Origin: Streptomyces glaucescens
GTDB lineage: Bacteria > Actinomycetota > Actinomycetes > Streptomycetales > Streptomycetaceae
NCBI RefSeq assembly: GCF_000761215.1
Contig: NZ_CP009438.1
Coordinates: forward strand, 5,225,501 to 5,289,500
DNA length: 64,000 nucleotides
Direction of reading: 5' to 3'
Numbering within the stretch: position 1 is the first letter of the stretch; each line of letters starts with the position of its first letter. The position numbers were made by a program, and so were the translations under genes. Below the pieces are notes generated by a model. It did no database searches and was not told the origin of the DNA. It was given only the letters and a program-made list of their open reading frames with translations. This document shows, piece after piece, positions 52,458 through 60,933 of this stretch.

Positions 52458-54544
52458 TGGTCGGAAGCCTTCTCGATCGGGGACTGGGCCTGGATGGCCG
52501 TGATGGCGACGGTGTTGACGATGTCCTGGACGAGCGCGCCCCGGGACAGGTCGTTGACGGGCTTGCGCAGACCCTGGAGCACGGGGCCGACGGCGATCGC
52601 GCCGGCCGAGCGCTGCACGGCCTTGTAGGTGTTGTTGCCCGTGTTGAGGTCCGGGAAGATCAGGACCGTCGCCTGCCCGGCGACCTCGGAGCCGGGCAGC
52701 TTGGTGGCGGCGACGGTGGGCTCCACGGCGGCGTCGTACTGGATCGGGCCCTCGATCTTCAGGTCCGGGCGCCGGGAGCGCACCAGCTCGGTGGCCTCGC
52801 GCACCTTGTCGACGTCGGCGCCCGAGCCGGACGTACCGGTGGAGTAGGACAGCATCGCGATGCGCGGCTCCACGCCGAACCGGGCGGCGGTCGCCGCCGA
52901 CTGGACGGCGATGTCGGCCAGCTGCTCGGCGTCCGGGTCCGGGTTGACCGCGCAGTCGCCGTAGACCAGCACCCGGTCGGCCAGGCACATGAAGAAGACC
53001 GAGGAGACGATGGACGCCTCCGGCTTGGTCTTGATGATCTCGAAGGCGGGCCGGATGGTCGCCGCGGTGGAGTGCACGGACCCCGACACCATGCCGTCGG
53101 CCAGGCCCTCCTGGACCATCAGGGTGCCGAAGTAGTTCACGTCGGAGACCACGTCGTACGCCAGCTCCACCGTCACGCCCTTGTGGGCGCGCAGCGCGGC
53201 GTACTTCTCGGCGAACGCGTCGCGCAGGCCGGAGGTCGCCGGGTCGATCAGCTGGGTGTCGCCGAGGTCGATGCCGAGGTCGGCGGCCCGCTTGCGGATC
53301 CGGTCGACCGGGCCGAGCAGCGTCAGCTCGCACACGCCCCGGCGCAGCAGCACCTCGGCGGCGCGCAGCACCCGCTCCTCGGTCCCCTCCGGCAGGACGA
53401 CCCGGCGCCGGCCGGAGCGGGCCTGCTCCAGCAGCTGGTGCTCGAACATCATCGGGGTGACGCGGTCGCTGCTCGGCGCGGAGACCCGCTTGCTCAGGTC
53501 GGCGGTGTCGGCGTACCGCTCGAACAGGCCGAGCGCGATCTCCGCCTTGCGGGGGGTGGCCGCGTTCAGCTTGCCCTCCAGCGAGAAGAGCTGCTCGGCG
53601 GTGGGGAAGCTGTTGCCCGGCACCGACAGCACGGGAGTGCCGGGCGCGAGGCGGGCGGCGAGGGTGAGCACGTCGTCGCTCGGCACCTCGTCGAGGGTGA
53701 GCAGGACACCCGCGATCGGCGGGGTGCCGGCGCTGTGCGCGGCCAGCGAGCCGACCACCAGATCGGCCCGGTCGCCGGGGGTCACCACCAGGCAGCCCGG
53801 GGTGAGGGCGCCCAGGAAGTTCGGCAGCATGGCGCCGCCGAAGACGAAGTTCAGCGCGTCCCGGGCCAGCCCGGAGTCGTCGCCGAGCAGCACCCTGGCG
53901 CCCAGGGTGTGGGCGATCTGGGAGACGGTCGGCGCGGACAGGGCCGGCTCGTCGGGGAGCACGTAGCAGGGCACGGGCAGCCGGTCGGCGAGCCGCCCGG
54001 CGATCTCGTCGCGGTCCTCGCGGGCCACCCGGTTGGCGACCATGGTCAGCACGTCGCAGCCCAGGGTGTCGTAGGCCCGGTAGGCGTTGACGGTCTCGGC
54101 GAGCACCGACTCCGCGGACTGCCCCCGGCCGCCCACGACGGGGATCACGGACGCGGCGAACTCGTTGGCGAGCCGCGCGTTGAAGGACAGCTCGTCGGGG
54201 AGCTGGGTGCCGGCGTAGTCGGTGCCGAGGACGAGGACGACGTCGTAGTCCCGGGCCACCAGGTGGAAGCGGTCGACGAGGGCGGCGACCAGCTCGTCCG
54301 TGCCGCGCTCGGCCTGGAGCGCGGAGGCCTCCTGGTAGTCCATGCCGTAGACGGTCGCCGGGTCCTGCGAGAGCCGGTAGCGGGCGCGCAGCAGCTCGAA
54401 CAGGCGGTCGGGTCCCTCGTGGACGAGGGGCCGGAAGACGCCCACCCGGTCGACCTGCCGGGTCAGGAGTTCCATGACCCCCAGCTCGACGACCTGGCGG
54501 CCGTCGCCGCGGTCGATACCGGTCACGTACACGCTGCGCGTCAC
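52454..54544 (-). CDS. pta: Phosphate acetyltransferase, long form
   Basis: The 696-aa protein has an N-terminal P-loop-like (BioD/DRTGG) regulatory region in residues 1-350 and a C-terminal PTA_PTB catalytic domain from about 370 (RRVVLPEGTEERVLRAAEVL; MLSYSTGTSGSGADVDKV). It interconverts acetyl-CoA and acetyl phosphate. I chose the GTG at 54544 with GGAGAG upstream, giving TRSVYVTGIDRGDGRQ at the N-terminus. It is the first gene of pta-ackA. The upstream region has a 10-bp tandem repeat. Confidence 0.95.
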   Translation of the reverse strand: MTRSVYVTGIDRGDGRQVVELGVMELLTRQVDRVGVFRPLVHEGPDRLFELLRARYRLSQDPATVYGMDYQEASALQAERGTDELVAALVDRFHLVARDYDVVLVLGTDYAGTQLPDELSFNARLANEFAASVIPVVGGRGQSAESVLAETVNAYRAYDTLGCDVLTMVANRVAREDRDEIAGRLADRLPVPCYVLPDEPALSAPTVSQIAHTLGARVLLGDDSGLARDALNFVFGGAMLPNFLGALTPGCLVVTPGDRADLVVGSLAAHSAGTPPIAGVLLTLDEVPSDDVLTLAARLAPGTPVLSVPGNSFPTAEQLFSLEGKLNAATPRKAEIALGLFERYADTADLSKRVSAPSSDRVTPMMFEHQLLEQARSGRRRVVLPEGTEERVLRAAEVLLRRGVCELTLLGPVDRIRKRAADLGIDLGDTQLIDPATSGLRDAFAEKYAALRAHKGVTVELAYDVVSDVNYFGTLMVQEGLADGMVSGSVHSTAATIRPAFEIIKTKPEASIVSSVFFMCLADRVLVYGDCAVNPDPDAEQLADIAVQSAATAARFGVEPRIAMLSYSTGTSGSGADVDKVREATELVRSRRPDLKIEGPIQYDAAVEPTVAATKLPGSEVAGQATVLIFPDLNTGNNTYKAVQRSAGAIAVGPVLQGLRKPVNDLSRGALVQDIVNTVAITAIQAQSPIEKASDQ

Positions 54545-54567
54545 GTGTGCTCTCCGTTTCATCTCGG

Positions 54568-54597
54568 GGTGATCGTCGGTGATCGTCGGTGATCGGG
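54568..54597. repeat. 10-bp direct repeat, three copies, upstream of pta
   Basis: GGTGATCGTC occurs at 54568-54577 and 54578-54587, followed by the related GGTGATCGGG at 54588-54597. The period is one helical turn and the array ends 24 bp before the pta start, so it could bind a regulator or be a simple repeat. Confidence 0.6.
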
Positions 54598-54711
54598 GTG
54601 TCGGGGGTCCTGGCGACTTCGCCGGTGCCGGGCTGTCCGTCACAGTGCCCTGGCCGCGCCCAGGTCACTCCAGGGTCGCAAAAATCGCCCATCGAGGTGA
54701 GCGGAACCCTC

Positions 54712-54740
54712 TTGACAATACCCCTCCCGGTGGATAAGGC
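54712..54740 (+). promoter_or_regulatory. pfkA promoter
   Basis: TTGACA (54712-54717), a 17-bp spacer and TAAGGC (54735-54740) form a near-consensus housekeeping promoter. Transcription from about 54747 gives an 88-nt leader before pfkA. Confidence 0.75.
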
Positions 54741-54834
54741 GCCCGTCAGGAAGAGGGCGCGGCACCGAGGTGTGGGACGTGAAAGAATCGGTACTGGCTC
54801 ACCGGTATCCACAGCGAGCAGGAGACACAGCACG

Positions 54835-55860
54835 ATGCGTATCGGAGTCCTCACCGCAGGCGGCGACTGCCCCGGCCTGAACGCAGTGATCCGGTCGGTC
54901 GTGCACCGAGCGGTCGACAACTACGGCGACGAGGTCATCGGCTTCGAGGACGGATACGCGGGCCTCCTGGAGCGCCGCTACCGCGTCCTGGACCTGAACG
55001 CCGTCAGCGGCATCCTCGCCCGCGGCGGCACCATCCTCGGCTCCTCCCGCCTGGAACGCGACCGGCTGCGCGAGGCCTGCTCGCGGGCCGGCGACATGGT
55101 TGAGGACTTCGGCATCGACGCCCTCATCCCGATCGGCGGCGAGGGCACCCTCACGGCGGCCCGCATGCTCTCCGACGCGGGCCTGCCGGTGGTCGGCGTG
55201 CCCAAGACCATCGACAACGACATCTCGTCCACCGACCGCACCTTCGGATTCGACACCGCGGTCGGCGTCGCCACCGAGGCCATGGACCGCCTCAAGACGA
55301 CCGCCGAGTCCCACCAGCGCGTGATGGTCGTCGAGGTCATGGGCCGGCACGCCGGCTGGATCGCGCTGGAGTCCGGCATGGCCGCCGGCGCCCACGGCAT
55401 CTGCCTGCCCGAGCGTCCCTTCGACCCGGCGGACCTCGTGAAGATGGTCGAGGAGCGCTTCGCCCGCGGCAAGAAGTTCGCCGTCGTCTGCGTCGCCGAG
55501 GGCGCCCACCCCGCCGACGGCACCATGGACTACGGCAAGGGCGCCATCGACCAGTACGGCCACGAGCGCTTCCAGGGCATCGGCACCGCCCTCGCCCACG
55601 AGCTGGAGCGCCGCCTCGGCAAGGAGGCCAAGCCCGTCATCCTCGGCCACGTCCAGCGCGGCGGCGTCCCCACCGCCTACGACCGCGTCCTCGCCACCCG
55701 CTTCGGCTGGCACGCCGTCGAGGCCGCCCACCGCGGCGAGTTCGGCAAGATGACCGCGCTGCGCGGCACCGACATCGTCATGGTGCCGCTGGCGGAGGCG
55801 GTGACCGAGCTGAAGACGGTCCCGAAGGACCGCATGGACGAGGCGGAGTCCGTCTTCTAG
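54835..55860 (+). CDS. pfkA: 6-phosphofructokinase
   Basis: The 341-aa protein is a group III phosphofructokinase: GVLTAGGDCPGLNAVIR at residue 4, IGGEGTL near 100, PKTIDNDI near 124 and MGRHAGWIAL near 170. The Gly in GGEGT favours ATP as donor, while pyrophosphate enzymes have Asp there; the Lys of PKTIDND is common in this subgroup. It phosphorylates fructose 6-phosphate. Length and context fit S. coelicolor PfkA2. AGGAG lies upstream of the ATG. It is divergent from pta. Confidence 0.95.
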   Translation: MRIGVLTAGGDCPGLNAVIRSVVHRAVDNYGDEVIGFEDGYAGLLERRYRVLDLNAVSGILARGGTILGSSRLERDRLREACSRAGDMVEDFGIDALIPIGGEGTLTAARMLSDAGLPVVGVPKTIDNDISSTDRTFGFDTAVGVATEAMDRLKTTAESHQRVMVVEVMGRHAGWIALESGMAAGAHGICLPERPFDPADLVKMVEERFARGKKFAVVCVAEGAHPADGTMDYGKGAIDQYGHERFQGIGTALAHELERRLGKEAKPVILGHVQRGGVPTAYDRVLATRFGWHAVEAAHRGEFGKMTALRGTDIVMVPLAEAVTELKTVPKDRMDEAESVF

Positions 55861-55892
55861 GCCCCGGTGCGCGCGGGGCGGCCAGGGGGCGC

Positions 55893-55951
55893 GCCGCCGT
55901 ACGGCCGGGGGATGTGCCGCCGTACGGCTAGGGGGTGCGCCGCCGTACGGC
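55893..55951. repeat. 23-bp tandem repeats at the 3' end of the XRE gene
   Basis: GCCGCCGTACGGC occurs at 55893-55905, 55916-55928 and 55939-55951, exactly 23 bp apart, with similar G-rich spacers. The third copy encodes the C-terminus of the XRE gene and the others run past its stop. Each unit contains the palindrome CCGTACGG. Confidence 0.7.
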
Positions 55952-56635
55952 CGCCCAGAAGTACTCCACGATCCGGTCCAGGAAGTCCTGCCCGGACGCG
56001 TCCGAGTCCCGGCCGCCGCCGCCCCACGTCAGGGTGGCCGTCATGTGCCCCTGGTAGTCCTGGTGCAGTTCCTGGAGCGTGCTCTCCAGGACGGTCCGGT
56101 CCAGGGGCACCACCTTGGCCACCGGCCGCACGTACGCCTGCCAGCGCGTCGTCACCGCGCTGCGCAGTTGTTCGGCCAGCTTCGCCTCCCGCCCGGTCAC
56201 CGTGACGAAGGCGGGCAGGTCCAGGTCCAGCAGCTCGGCGAGGGCGGCGGACTGCCGGTCGGTGCCGCGCCACTCCTCGTGGTCCTCCATGCGCAGGTAC
56301 GCGAGCAGTTCCAGGCCGACCGCCCGGGCCACGTCCTCCGGGGCGAGCCCGCGGGCGATGCGGTGCTCCTTCAGCGTCCGCGGGCTGCCTATCAGCTCCC
56401 CGGGGGAGCACCACAGCACGCCCGCGAGCGCGGTCAGCTCCGGACTGCTGGGACTGGCCACCCCGCGCTCCCAGGCGATCACGAGATCCGGGGTCACGTA
56501 CGGCAGCCCGTAGGAGGCCCGCAGGCCGTAGGCGACGTGCTCGGGCCCCATGCCGAGGGCGGCCCGCAGCCGGCGGGCGGCGAGGGCGTTGAAGGGCGGG
56601 GCGGGCTGGTTCGGCTGAGCTGAGGGTCGGCGCAC
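55928..56635 (-). CDS. XRE-type helix-turn-helix regulator
   Basis: From the GTG at 56635 the protein is 235 aa. Two HTH-like regions are visible: AARRLRAALGMGPEHVAYGL (residues 18-40) with VIAWERGVASPSSPELTALA, and a second, KEHRIARGLAPEDVARAVGL, around residue 90. The C-terminal half is of unknown fold and ends WAAVRRRTP. TACCTT lies 8 nt before the GTG, so the gene may be leaderless; the 15-bp palindrome ACGATC-ACA-GATCGT at 56687-56701 lies further upstream. Homologues are widespread in Streptomyces near pfkA. Target unknown. Confidence 0.8.
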   Translation of the reverse strand: MRRPSAQPNQPAPPFNALAARRLRAALGMGPEHVAYGLRASYGLPYVTPDLVIAWERGVASPSSPELTALAGVLWCSPGELIGSPRTLKEHRIARGLAPEDVARAVGLELLAYLRMEDHEEWRGTDRQSAALAELLDLDLPAFVTVTGREAKLAEQLRSAVTTRWQAYVRPVAKVVPLDRTVLESTLQELHQDYQGHMTATLTWGGGGRDSDASGQDFLDRIVEYFWAAVRRRTP

Positions 56636-56905
56636 GGTGCACCAAGGTACGGGTGGTGAACCGTGCTGACTACGGTCCGTTCGGCCACGATCACAGATCG
56701 TAGGAACGTACGGTTTTGGCCTCGGCCGGATCATTACCGGCCGGTCACTCCTTGACGGCCCGGCGCCATGCCTTTGCGGGAGCGCAGCCCGTCGTGCGTT
56801 CCGCCGGGGCCGGACCGCCCCGGCCCGGCCCGCGGGAGGCGGGCGGGCCGCCGGGAACGGCCGGGGCGCGGCACGAGGCTTCGGGGCCCGCGTCCGGCAC
56901 CGCCC

Positions 56906-57604
56906 TCACCGGGCCTCCCGCCCCCACCGGTACACCAGCTCCGGCCTCCCCACCTGCCCGTACAGCGGGCTCCGGCCGGCCCGGCCCGCGTCCACCAGGT
57001 GCTCGAGGTACCGGCGGGCCGTGATCCGGGAGATGCCCACGGTCTCGGCCACTCCCGCGGCCGTGAGGCCTTCCTCCGCCTCGCGCAGAGCGGCCGTCAC
57101 CCGTTCCAGCGTGGGCGCGCTCAGCCCCTTCGGCAGCGCGGCGGGGCCCGGTGCCCGCAGTGCCGCCAGCGCGCGGTCCACCTCGTCCTGCCCGCTCGCC
57201 TCCCCGGCCGCGGCCCGGAACTCCGCGTACCGCACCAGCCGGTCCCGCAGGGTCGCGAACGTGAACGGCTTCAGCACGTACTGGACCACTCCCAGCGAGA
57301 CGCCCTCCCGCACCACCGCCAGGTCCCGCGCCGAGGTCACCGCGATCACGTCCGCGTGGTACCCGGCGGCCCGCAGGGAGCGGGCCAGCTGCAGGCCGTG
57401 CACATCCGGCAGGTGCAGGTCCAGCAGCAGCAGGTCCACCGGCGTGCGCTCCAGGGCGCGCCGCGCCTGCGCGCCGGTGCGGGCGGTGCCGACGGCGACG
57501 AAGCCGGGGACCCGGCCGACGTACATCACGTGCGCGTCCGCGGCGACGGGGTCGTCCTCCACGATCAGGACGCGGATCGGCTGCTCGGGTCTCGCGCGCG
57601 TCAC
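56906..57604 (-). CDS. CitB/DcuR-type response regulator
   Basis: The 232-aa protein has a receiver domain with Asp62 (LLLLDLHLPDVHG) and a C-terminal winged helix of the CitB type (EGLTAAGVAETVGISRITAR RYLEHL, split here only by a space). The GTG start overlaps the kinase stop by 4 nt. This family controls uptake of citrate and C4-dicarboxylates; the divergent dctA gene is the expected target. The 270 bp between its stop and the XRE start carry no gene that I can see. Confidence 0.9.
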   Translation of the reverse strand: MTRARPEQPIRVLIVEDDPVAADAHVMYVGRVPGFVAVGTARTGAQARRALERTPVDLLLLDLHLPDVHGLQLARSLRAAGYHADVIAVTSARDLAVVREGVSLGVVQYVLKPFTFATLRDRLVRYAEFRAAAGEASGQDEVDRALAALRAPGPAALPKGLSAPTLERVTAALREAEEGLTAAGVAETVGISRITARRYLEHLVDAGRAGRSPLYGQVGRPELVYRWGREAR

Positions 57605-59229
57605 GCCGCACCCCCGGGCACCGGCGCCGGGCGCAGCGGCAGCCGCACCTCGAACTGCGCCCCGCCGGCCGGCGCCTGCGTCACCGTCAGGCTTCCGTCC
57701 TGCCGGTGCACCGCCTGGCGGACCAGGGCGAGGCCGAGGCCCCGGCCGCCGGGCCCGGCGGCCGCCGGCTTGGTCGAGAAGCCGCGCTGGAACACCAGGT
57801 CCTCCTGGGCCGGGTCCACGCCCGGGCCGGTGTCCGACACCCGCAGCACCAGTTCACCGCCCTCCGTGTACGCCGCGACCGTGACCCGCGCCGGCACACC
57901 GCCCTGGGCCGCGTCCACCGCGTTGTCGATCAGGTTGCCGAGGATGGTGACCAGCTCGCGCGACGGCAAGTCCGCCGGCAGCACCCCGTCGTCCAGGCGG
58001 CTGTCCTGGGACACCTCCAGCTCCACGCCCCGCTCGTTGGCCTGCGCCGTCTTCCCCAGCAGCAGCGCGGCCAGCACCGGCTCGCTCACCGCCGCCACCA
58101 CTTGGTCGGTCAGCGCCTGCGCCAGTTCCAGCTCGGCGGTCGCGAACTCCACGGCCTCCCGCGAGCGCCCCAGCTCGATCAGGGAGACGACGGTGTGCAG
58201 CCGGTTGGCGGCCTCGTGCGCCTGTGAGCGCAGGGCCTGGGTGAAGCCGCGCTCGGAGTCCAGCTCGCCCATCAGGGACTGGAGCTCGGTGACGTCCCGC
58301 AGCGTCACCACCGTGCCGCGGCGCTCGCCGCCGGAGACCGGGGAGGTGTTCACCACCAGGACCCGGTCGTTGGTCAGGTGCACCTCGTCGACGCGCGGCT
58401 CCGACGCCAGCAGCGCCCCGGTCAGCGGCGCGGGCAGTCCCAGGTCCGCCACCGAGCGGCCGACCACGTCCCCCGACGCGCCGAGCAGCTCCCGGCCGCC
58501 GTCGTTGATCAGGGCCACCCGGAACTGCCCGTCCAGCATGAGCAGGCCCTCGCGTACGGCGTGCAGCGCGGCCTGGTGGTAGTCGTGCATCCGGCTCAGC
58601 TCGGCCGCGTTCATGCCGTGGGTGTGGCGGCGCAGGCGGGCGTTGATGACGTAGGTGCCGATCGCGCCCAGGGCCAGCGCGCCCGCCGCGACGCCGAGCA
58701 GCGCGGTGAGCTGGCCCCGCACCCGCTCGCTGATCGCCTCCACCCGGATGCCGGCGCTGACCAGGCCGACGATCCGGCCCTCCGCGCCGGCCACGGGGGT
58801 GACCGCGCGCACCGAAGGACCGAGGGTGCCGGTGTAGGTCTCGGTGAAGGTCTCGCCCCGCAGCGCACGCTCGGTGTGCCCGAGGAAGCGCTGCCCTATC
58901 TCGTGCGCGTTGGGGTGGGTCCAGCGGATGCCCCCGGGGTCCATGATCGTGACGAAGTCGACCCCGGTGTCGCGCATGACCCGCAGCGCGTACGGCTGGA
59001 GCGCGGCCGTCGGGTCGGGGGTGCGGATCGCGTCCCGGACGGACGGGGAGTCGGCGACCGCGCGGGCCACCGCCGCGGCCTGGCGGCCCGCCGCCTCCTC
59101 GGCCTGCCGGCGGTCGCTGACGTAGGTGAAGAACGCGTACCCGGCCACGACCACGGCGATCAGCACGGCCTGCATGGCGAAGAGCTGGCCGGCCAGGCTG
59201 CGGGGCCGGGACAGGGACGGGATGCGCAT
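57601..59229 (-). CDS. CitA/DcuS-type sensor histidine kinase
   Basis: The 542-aa kinase starts MRIPSLSRPRSLAGQLFAMQ. Membrane helices at about residues 20-40 and 172-195 enclose an outer PAS (PDC-like) domain with a possible ligand site (GVDFVTIMDPGGIRWTHPNA). A cytosolic PAS domain follows, then SQAHEAANRLHTVVSLIELG with the phospho-His, and a HATPase with NLIDNAVDAA and GRGLGLALVRQAVHR. It is the citrate/C4-dicarboxylate sensor class. It is divergent from dctA. Confidence 0.92.
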   Translation of the reverse strand: MRIPSLSRPRSLAGQLFAMQAVLIAVVVAGYAFFTYVSDRRQAEEAAGRQAAAVARAVADSPSVRDAIRTPDPTAALQPYALRVMRDTGVDFVTIMDPGGIRWTHPNAHEIGQRFLGHTERALRGETFTETYTGTLGPSVRAVTPVAGAEGRIVGLVSAGIRVEAISERVRGQLTALLGVAAGALALGAIGTYVINARLRRHTHGMNAAELSRMHDYHQAALHAVREGLLMLDGQFRVALINDGGRELLGASGDVVGRSVADLGLPAPLTGALLASEPRVDEVHLTNDRVLVVNTSPVSGGERRGTVVTLRDVTELQSLMGELDSERGFTQALRSQAHEAANRLHTVVSLIELGRSREAVEFATAELELAQALTDQVVAAVSEPVLAALLLGKTAQANERGVELEVSQDSRLDDGVLPADLPSRELVTILGNLIDNAVDAAQGGVPARVTVAAYTEGGELVLRVSDTGPGVDPAQEDLVFQRGFSTKPAAAGPGGRGLGLALVRQAVHRQDGSLTVTQAPAGGAQFEVRLPLRPAPVPGGAA

Positions 59230-59257
59230 GCGCTCAGTCTGCCTCCGCGCCCGAGCG

Positions 59258-59349
59258 TGAACTAAATGAACGGAAGGGTGACCGCCCTCACAGGGCGGGA
59301 GATAGTCACGGCATTCCCCGGCCGGTCCCCGGATCCGTTCCGGGGACCG
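59258..59349. promoter_or_regulatory. Candidate regulatory sites between citA-like kinase and dctA
   Basis: The 188-bp divergent region holds a direct repeat TGAAC at 59258-59262 and 59267-59271 (9-bp period, AT-rich), a 17-bp palindrome CCGCCCT-CAC-AGGGCGG (59282-59298), and an 11-bp inverted repeat CGGTCCCCGGA / TCCGGGGACCG (59323-59349). CitB-type regulators bind AT-rich repeats, so the first is the best candidate; the last may be a leader hairpin. Confidence 0.45.
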
Positions 59350-59417
59350 ACCGCATGTTTCCCCCGGACGTGAGCCGCACGCCGGTGATGCCGACGACGT
59401 CGTCAAGGAGGGCAGCC

Positions 59418-60803
59418 GTGACCAGCACACCCGAAACGGCACCTGCCGCAGCCCCCGCGCCTGCCGCGAAGCGGGACCGCACCCACTATCTCTACATCGC
59501 GGTGATCATCGCGGTGGCCCTCGGTATCGCCGTGGGCCTGGCCGCCCCGGACTTCGCGGTCGAGCTGAAGCCGATCGGCACCGGCTTCGTGAACCTGATC
59601 AAGATGATGATCTCGCCGATCATCTTCTGCACGATCGTGCTCGGTATCGGGTCGGTGCGCAAAGCCGCGAAGGTCGGTGCCGTGGGCGGTATCGCCCTGG
59701 TCTACTTCCTGGCGATGTCACTGGTCGCGCTGGCCATCGGCCTGGTCGTCGGCAACATCCTGGAGCCCGGTACGGGGCTCGCCGTCACCGACGCGGTGAA
59801 GGACGCCGGACACGCGCAGATCGACGGCGAGGCGAAGGACACCACCGAGTTCCTGCTCGGCATCATCCCCACCACGATCGTCTCCGCGTTCACCCAGGGC
59901 GAGGTGCTGCAGACGCTGCTCGTCGCGCTGCTCGCCGGGTTCGCCCTGCAGGCCATGGGGCCGGCCGGGGCACCGGTCCTGCGCGGCATCGAGCACATCC
60001 AGCGGCTGGTCTTCCGCATCCTCGCGATGGTGATGTGGGCCGCGCCGATCGGCGCCTTCGGTGCCATCGCCGCCGTCACCGGCTCGGCGGGCCTGGACGC
60101 GCTGAAGAGCCTCGCCGTGCTGATGCTCGGCTTCTACGTGACCTGCTTCCTCTTCGTCTTCCTGGTCCTCGGCACGCTGCTGCGGGTCGTGTCCGGTCTG
60201 AACATCATCACGTTCCTCAAGTACCTGGGCCGCGAGTTCCTGCTGATCCTGTCCACCTCGTCCTCCGAGTCCGCGCTGCCGCGGCTCATCGCGAAGATGG
60301 AGCACCTGGGCGTCAGCAAGCCGGTCGTCGGGATCACCGTCCCGACCGGCTACTCCTTCAACCTCGACGGCACCATGATCTACATGACCATGGCGTCGCT
60401 GTTCATCGCCGACGCCATGGGCACGCCGATGTCGGTCGGCGAGCAGATCCCCCTGCTGCTGTTCCTGCTGGTCGCCTCCAAGGGCGCGGCGGGCGTCACC
60501 GGCGCGGGTCTCGCCACCCTCGCGGGCGGTCTCCAGTCGCACAAGCCGGCCCTCGTCGACGGCATCGGGCTGATCGTCGGCATCGACCGGTTCATGAGCG
60601 AGGCGCGGGCGCTGACGAACTTCGCCGGCAACGCCGTCGCCACCGTGCTGATCGGGACCTGGACCAAGGAGATCGACAAGGCGCGGGTCGCCGAGGTCCT
60701 GGCCGGGCGGGCGCCGTTCGACGAGAGGACGCTGCTGGACGACCACGGTTCCGCCGCGCCGGAGGAGGCACCTGAGCGGCGGGTGGAGCCGGCCAAGGTG
60801 TAG
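59418..60803 (+). CDS. dctA: C4-dicarboxylate/proton symporter DctA
   Basis: The 461-aa transporter of the DAACS family starts at the GTG 59418 after AAGGAGGG. It has eight membrane helices with two re-entrant loops. Family motifs are LSTSSSESALPRLIAKME (serine-rich hairpin), VPTGYSFNLDGTMIYM, and KGAAGVTGAGLATLAGG. It imports succinate, fumarate or malate with protons. The divergent CitA/CitB-type two-component system is the likely regulator. The Ala/Pro N-terminus of about 30 residues is longer than in E. coli DctA. Confidence 0.94.
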   Translation: MTSTPETAPAAAPAPAAKRDRTHYLYIAVIIAVALGIAVGLAAPDFAVELKPIGTGFVNLIKMMISPIIFCTIVLGIGSVRKAAKVGAVGGIALVYFLAMSLVALAIGLVVGNILEPGTGLAVTDAVKDAGHAQIDGEAKDTTEFLLGIIPTTIVSAFTQGEVLQTLLVALLAGFALQAMGPAGAPVLRGIEHIQRLVFRILAMVMWAAPIGAFGAIAAVTGSAGLDALKSLAVLMLGFYVTCFLFVFLVLGTLLRVVSGLNIITFLKYLGREFLLILSTSSSESALPRLIAKMEHLGVSKPVVGITVPTGYSFNLDGTMIYMTMASLFIADAMGTPMSVGEQIPLLLFLLVASKGAAGVTGAGLATLAGGLQSHKPALVDGIGLIVGIDRFMSEARALTNFAGNAVATVLIGTWTKEIDKARVAEVLAGRAPFDERTLLDDHGSAAPEEAPERRVEPAKV

Positions 60804-60895
60804 GGCCCTCGTGGTGGCGGGGGACCGCTCGTCGCGCGGCCGCGGGTACGCCGTGGCCCGGCGGGCGGTCCCCCGCGCGCCCCTTTTCCGGGCGC

Positions 60896-60926
60896 TTGCC
60901 TTGACCTCGGCGTCAAGGCTTACGGT
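60896..60926 (+). promoter_or_regulatory. MerR-type promoter with 19-bp spacer and dyad
   Basis: TTGCCT (60896-60901) and TACGGT (60921-60926) are 19 bp apart, the over-long spacing typical of MerR-controlled promoters. The dyad CCTTGAC (60899-60905) and GTCAAGG (60912-60918) lies inside the spacer. The -10 ends 7 nt before the ATG at 60934, so the transcript should be leaderless. Confidence 0.85.
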
Positions 60927-60933
60927 CCTGTCC

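Noticed and set aside
51237-54920. Single 1227-codon frame covering ackA and the region opposite pta reading
   Set aside because: Only the last 406 codons (ackA) are protein-like; the upstream part is an alternate frame of pta, which is itself clearly coding.
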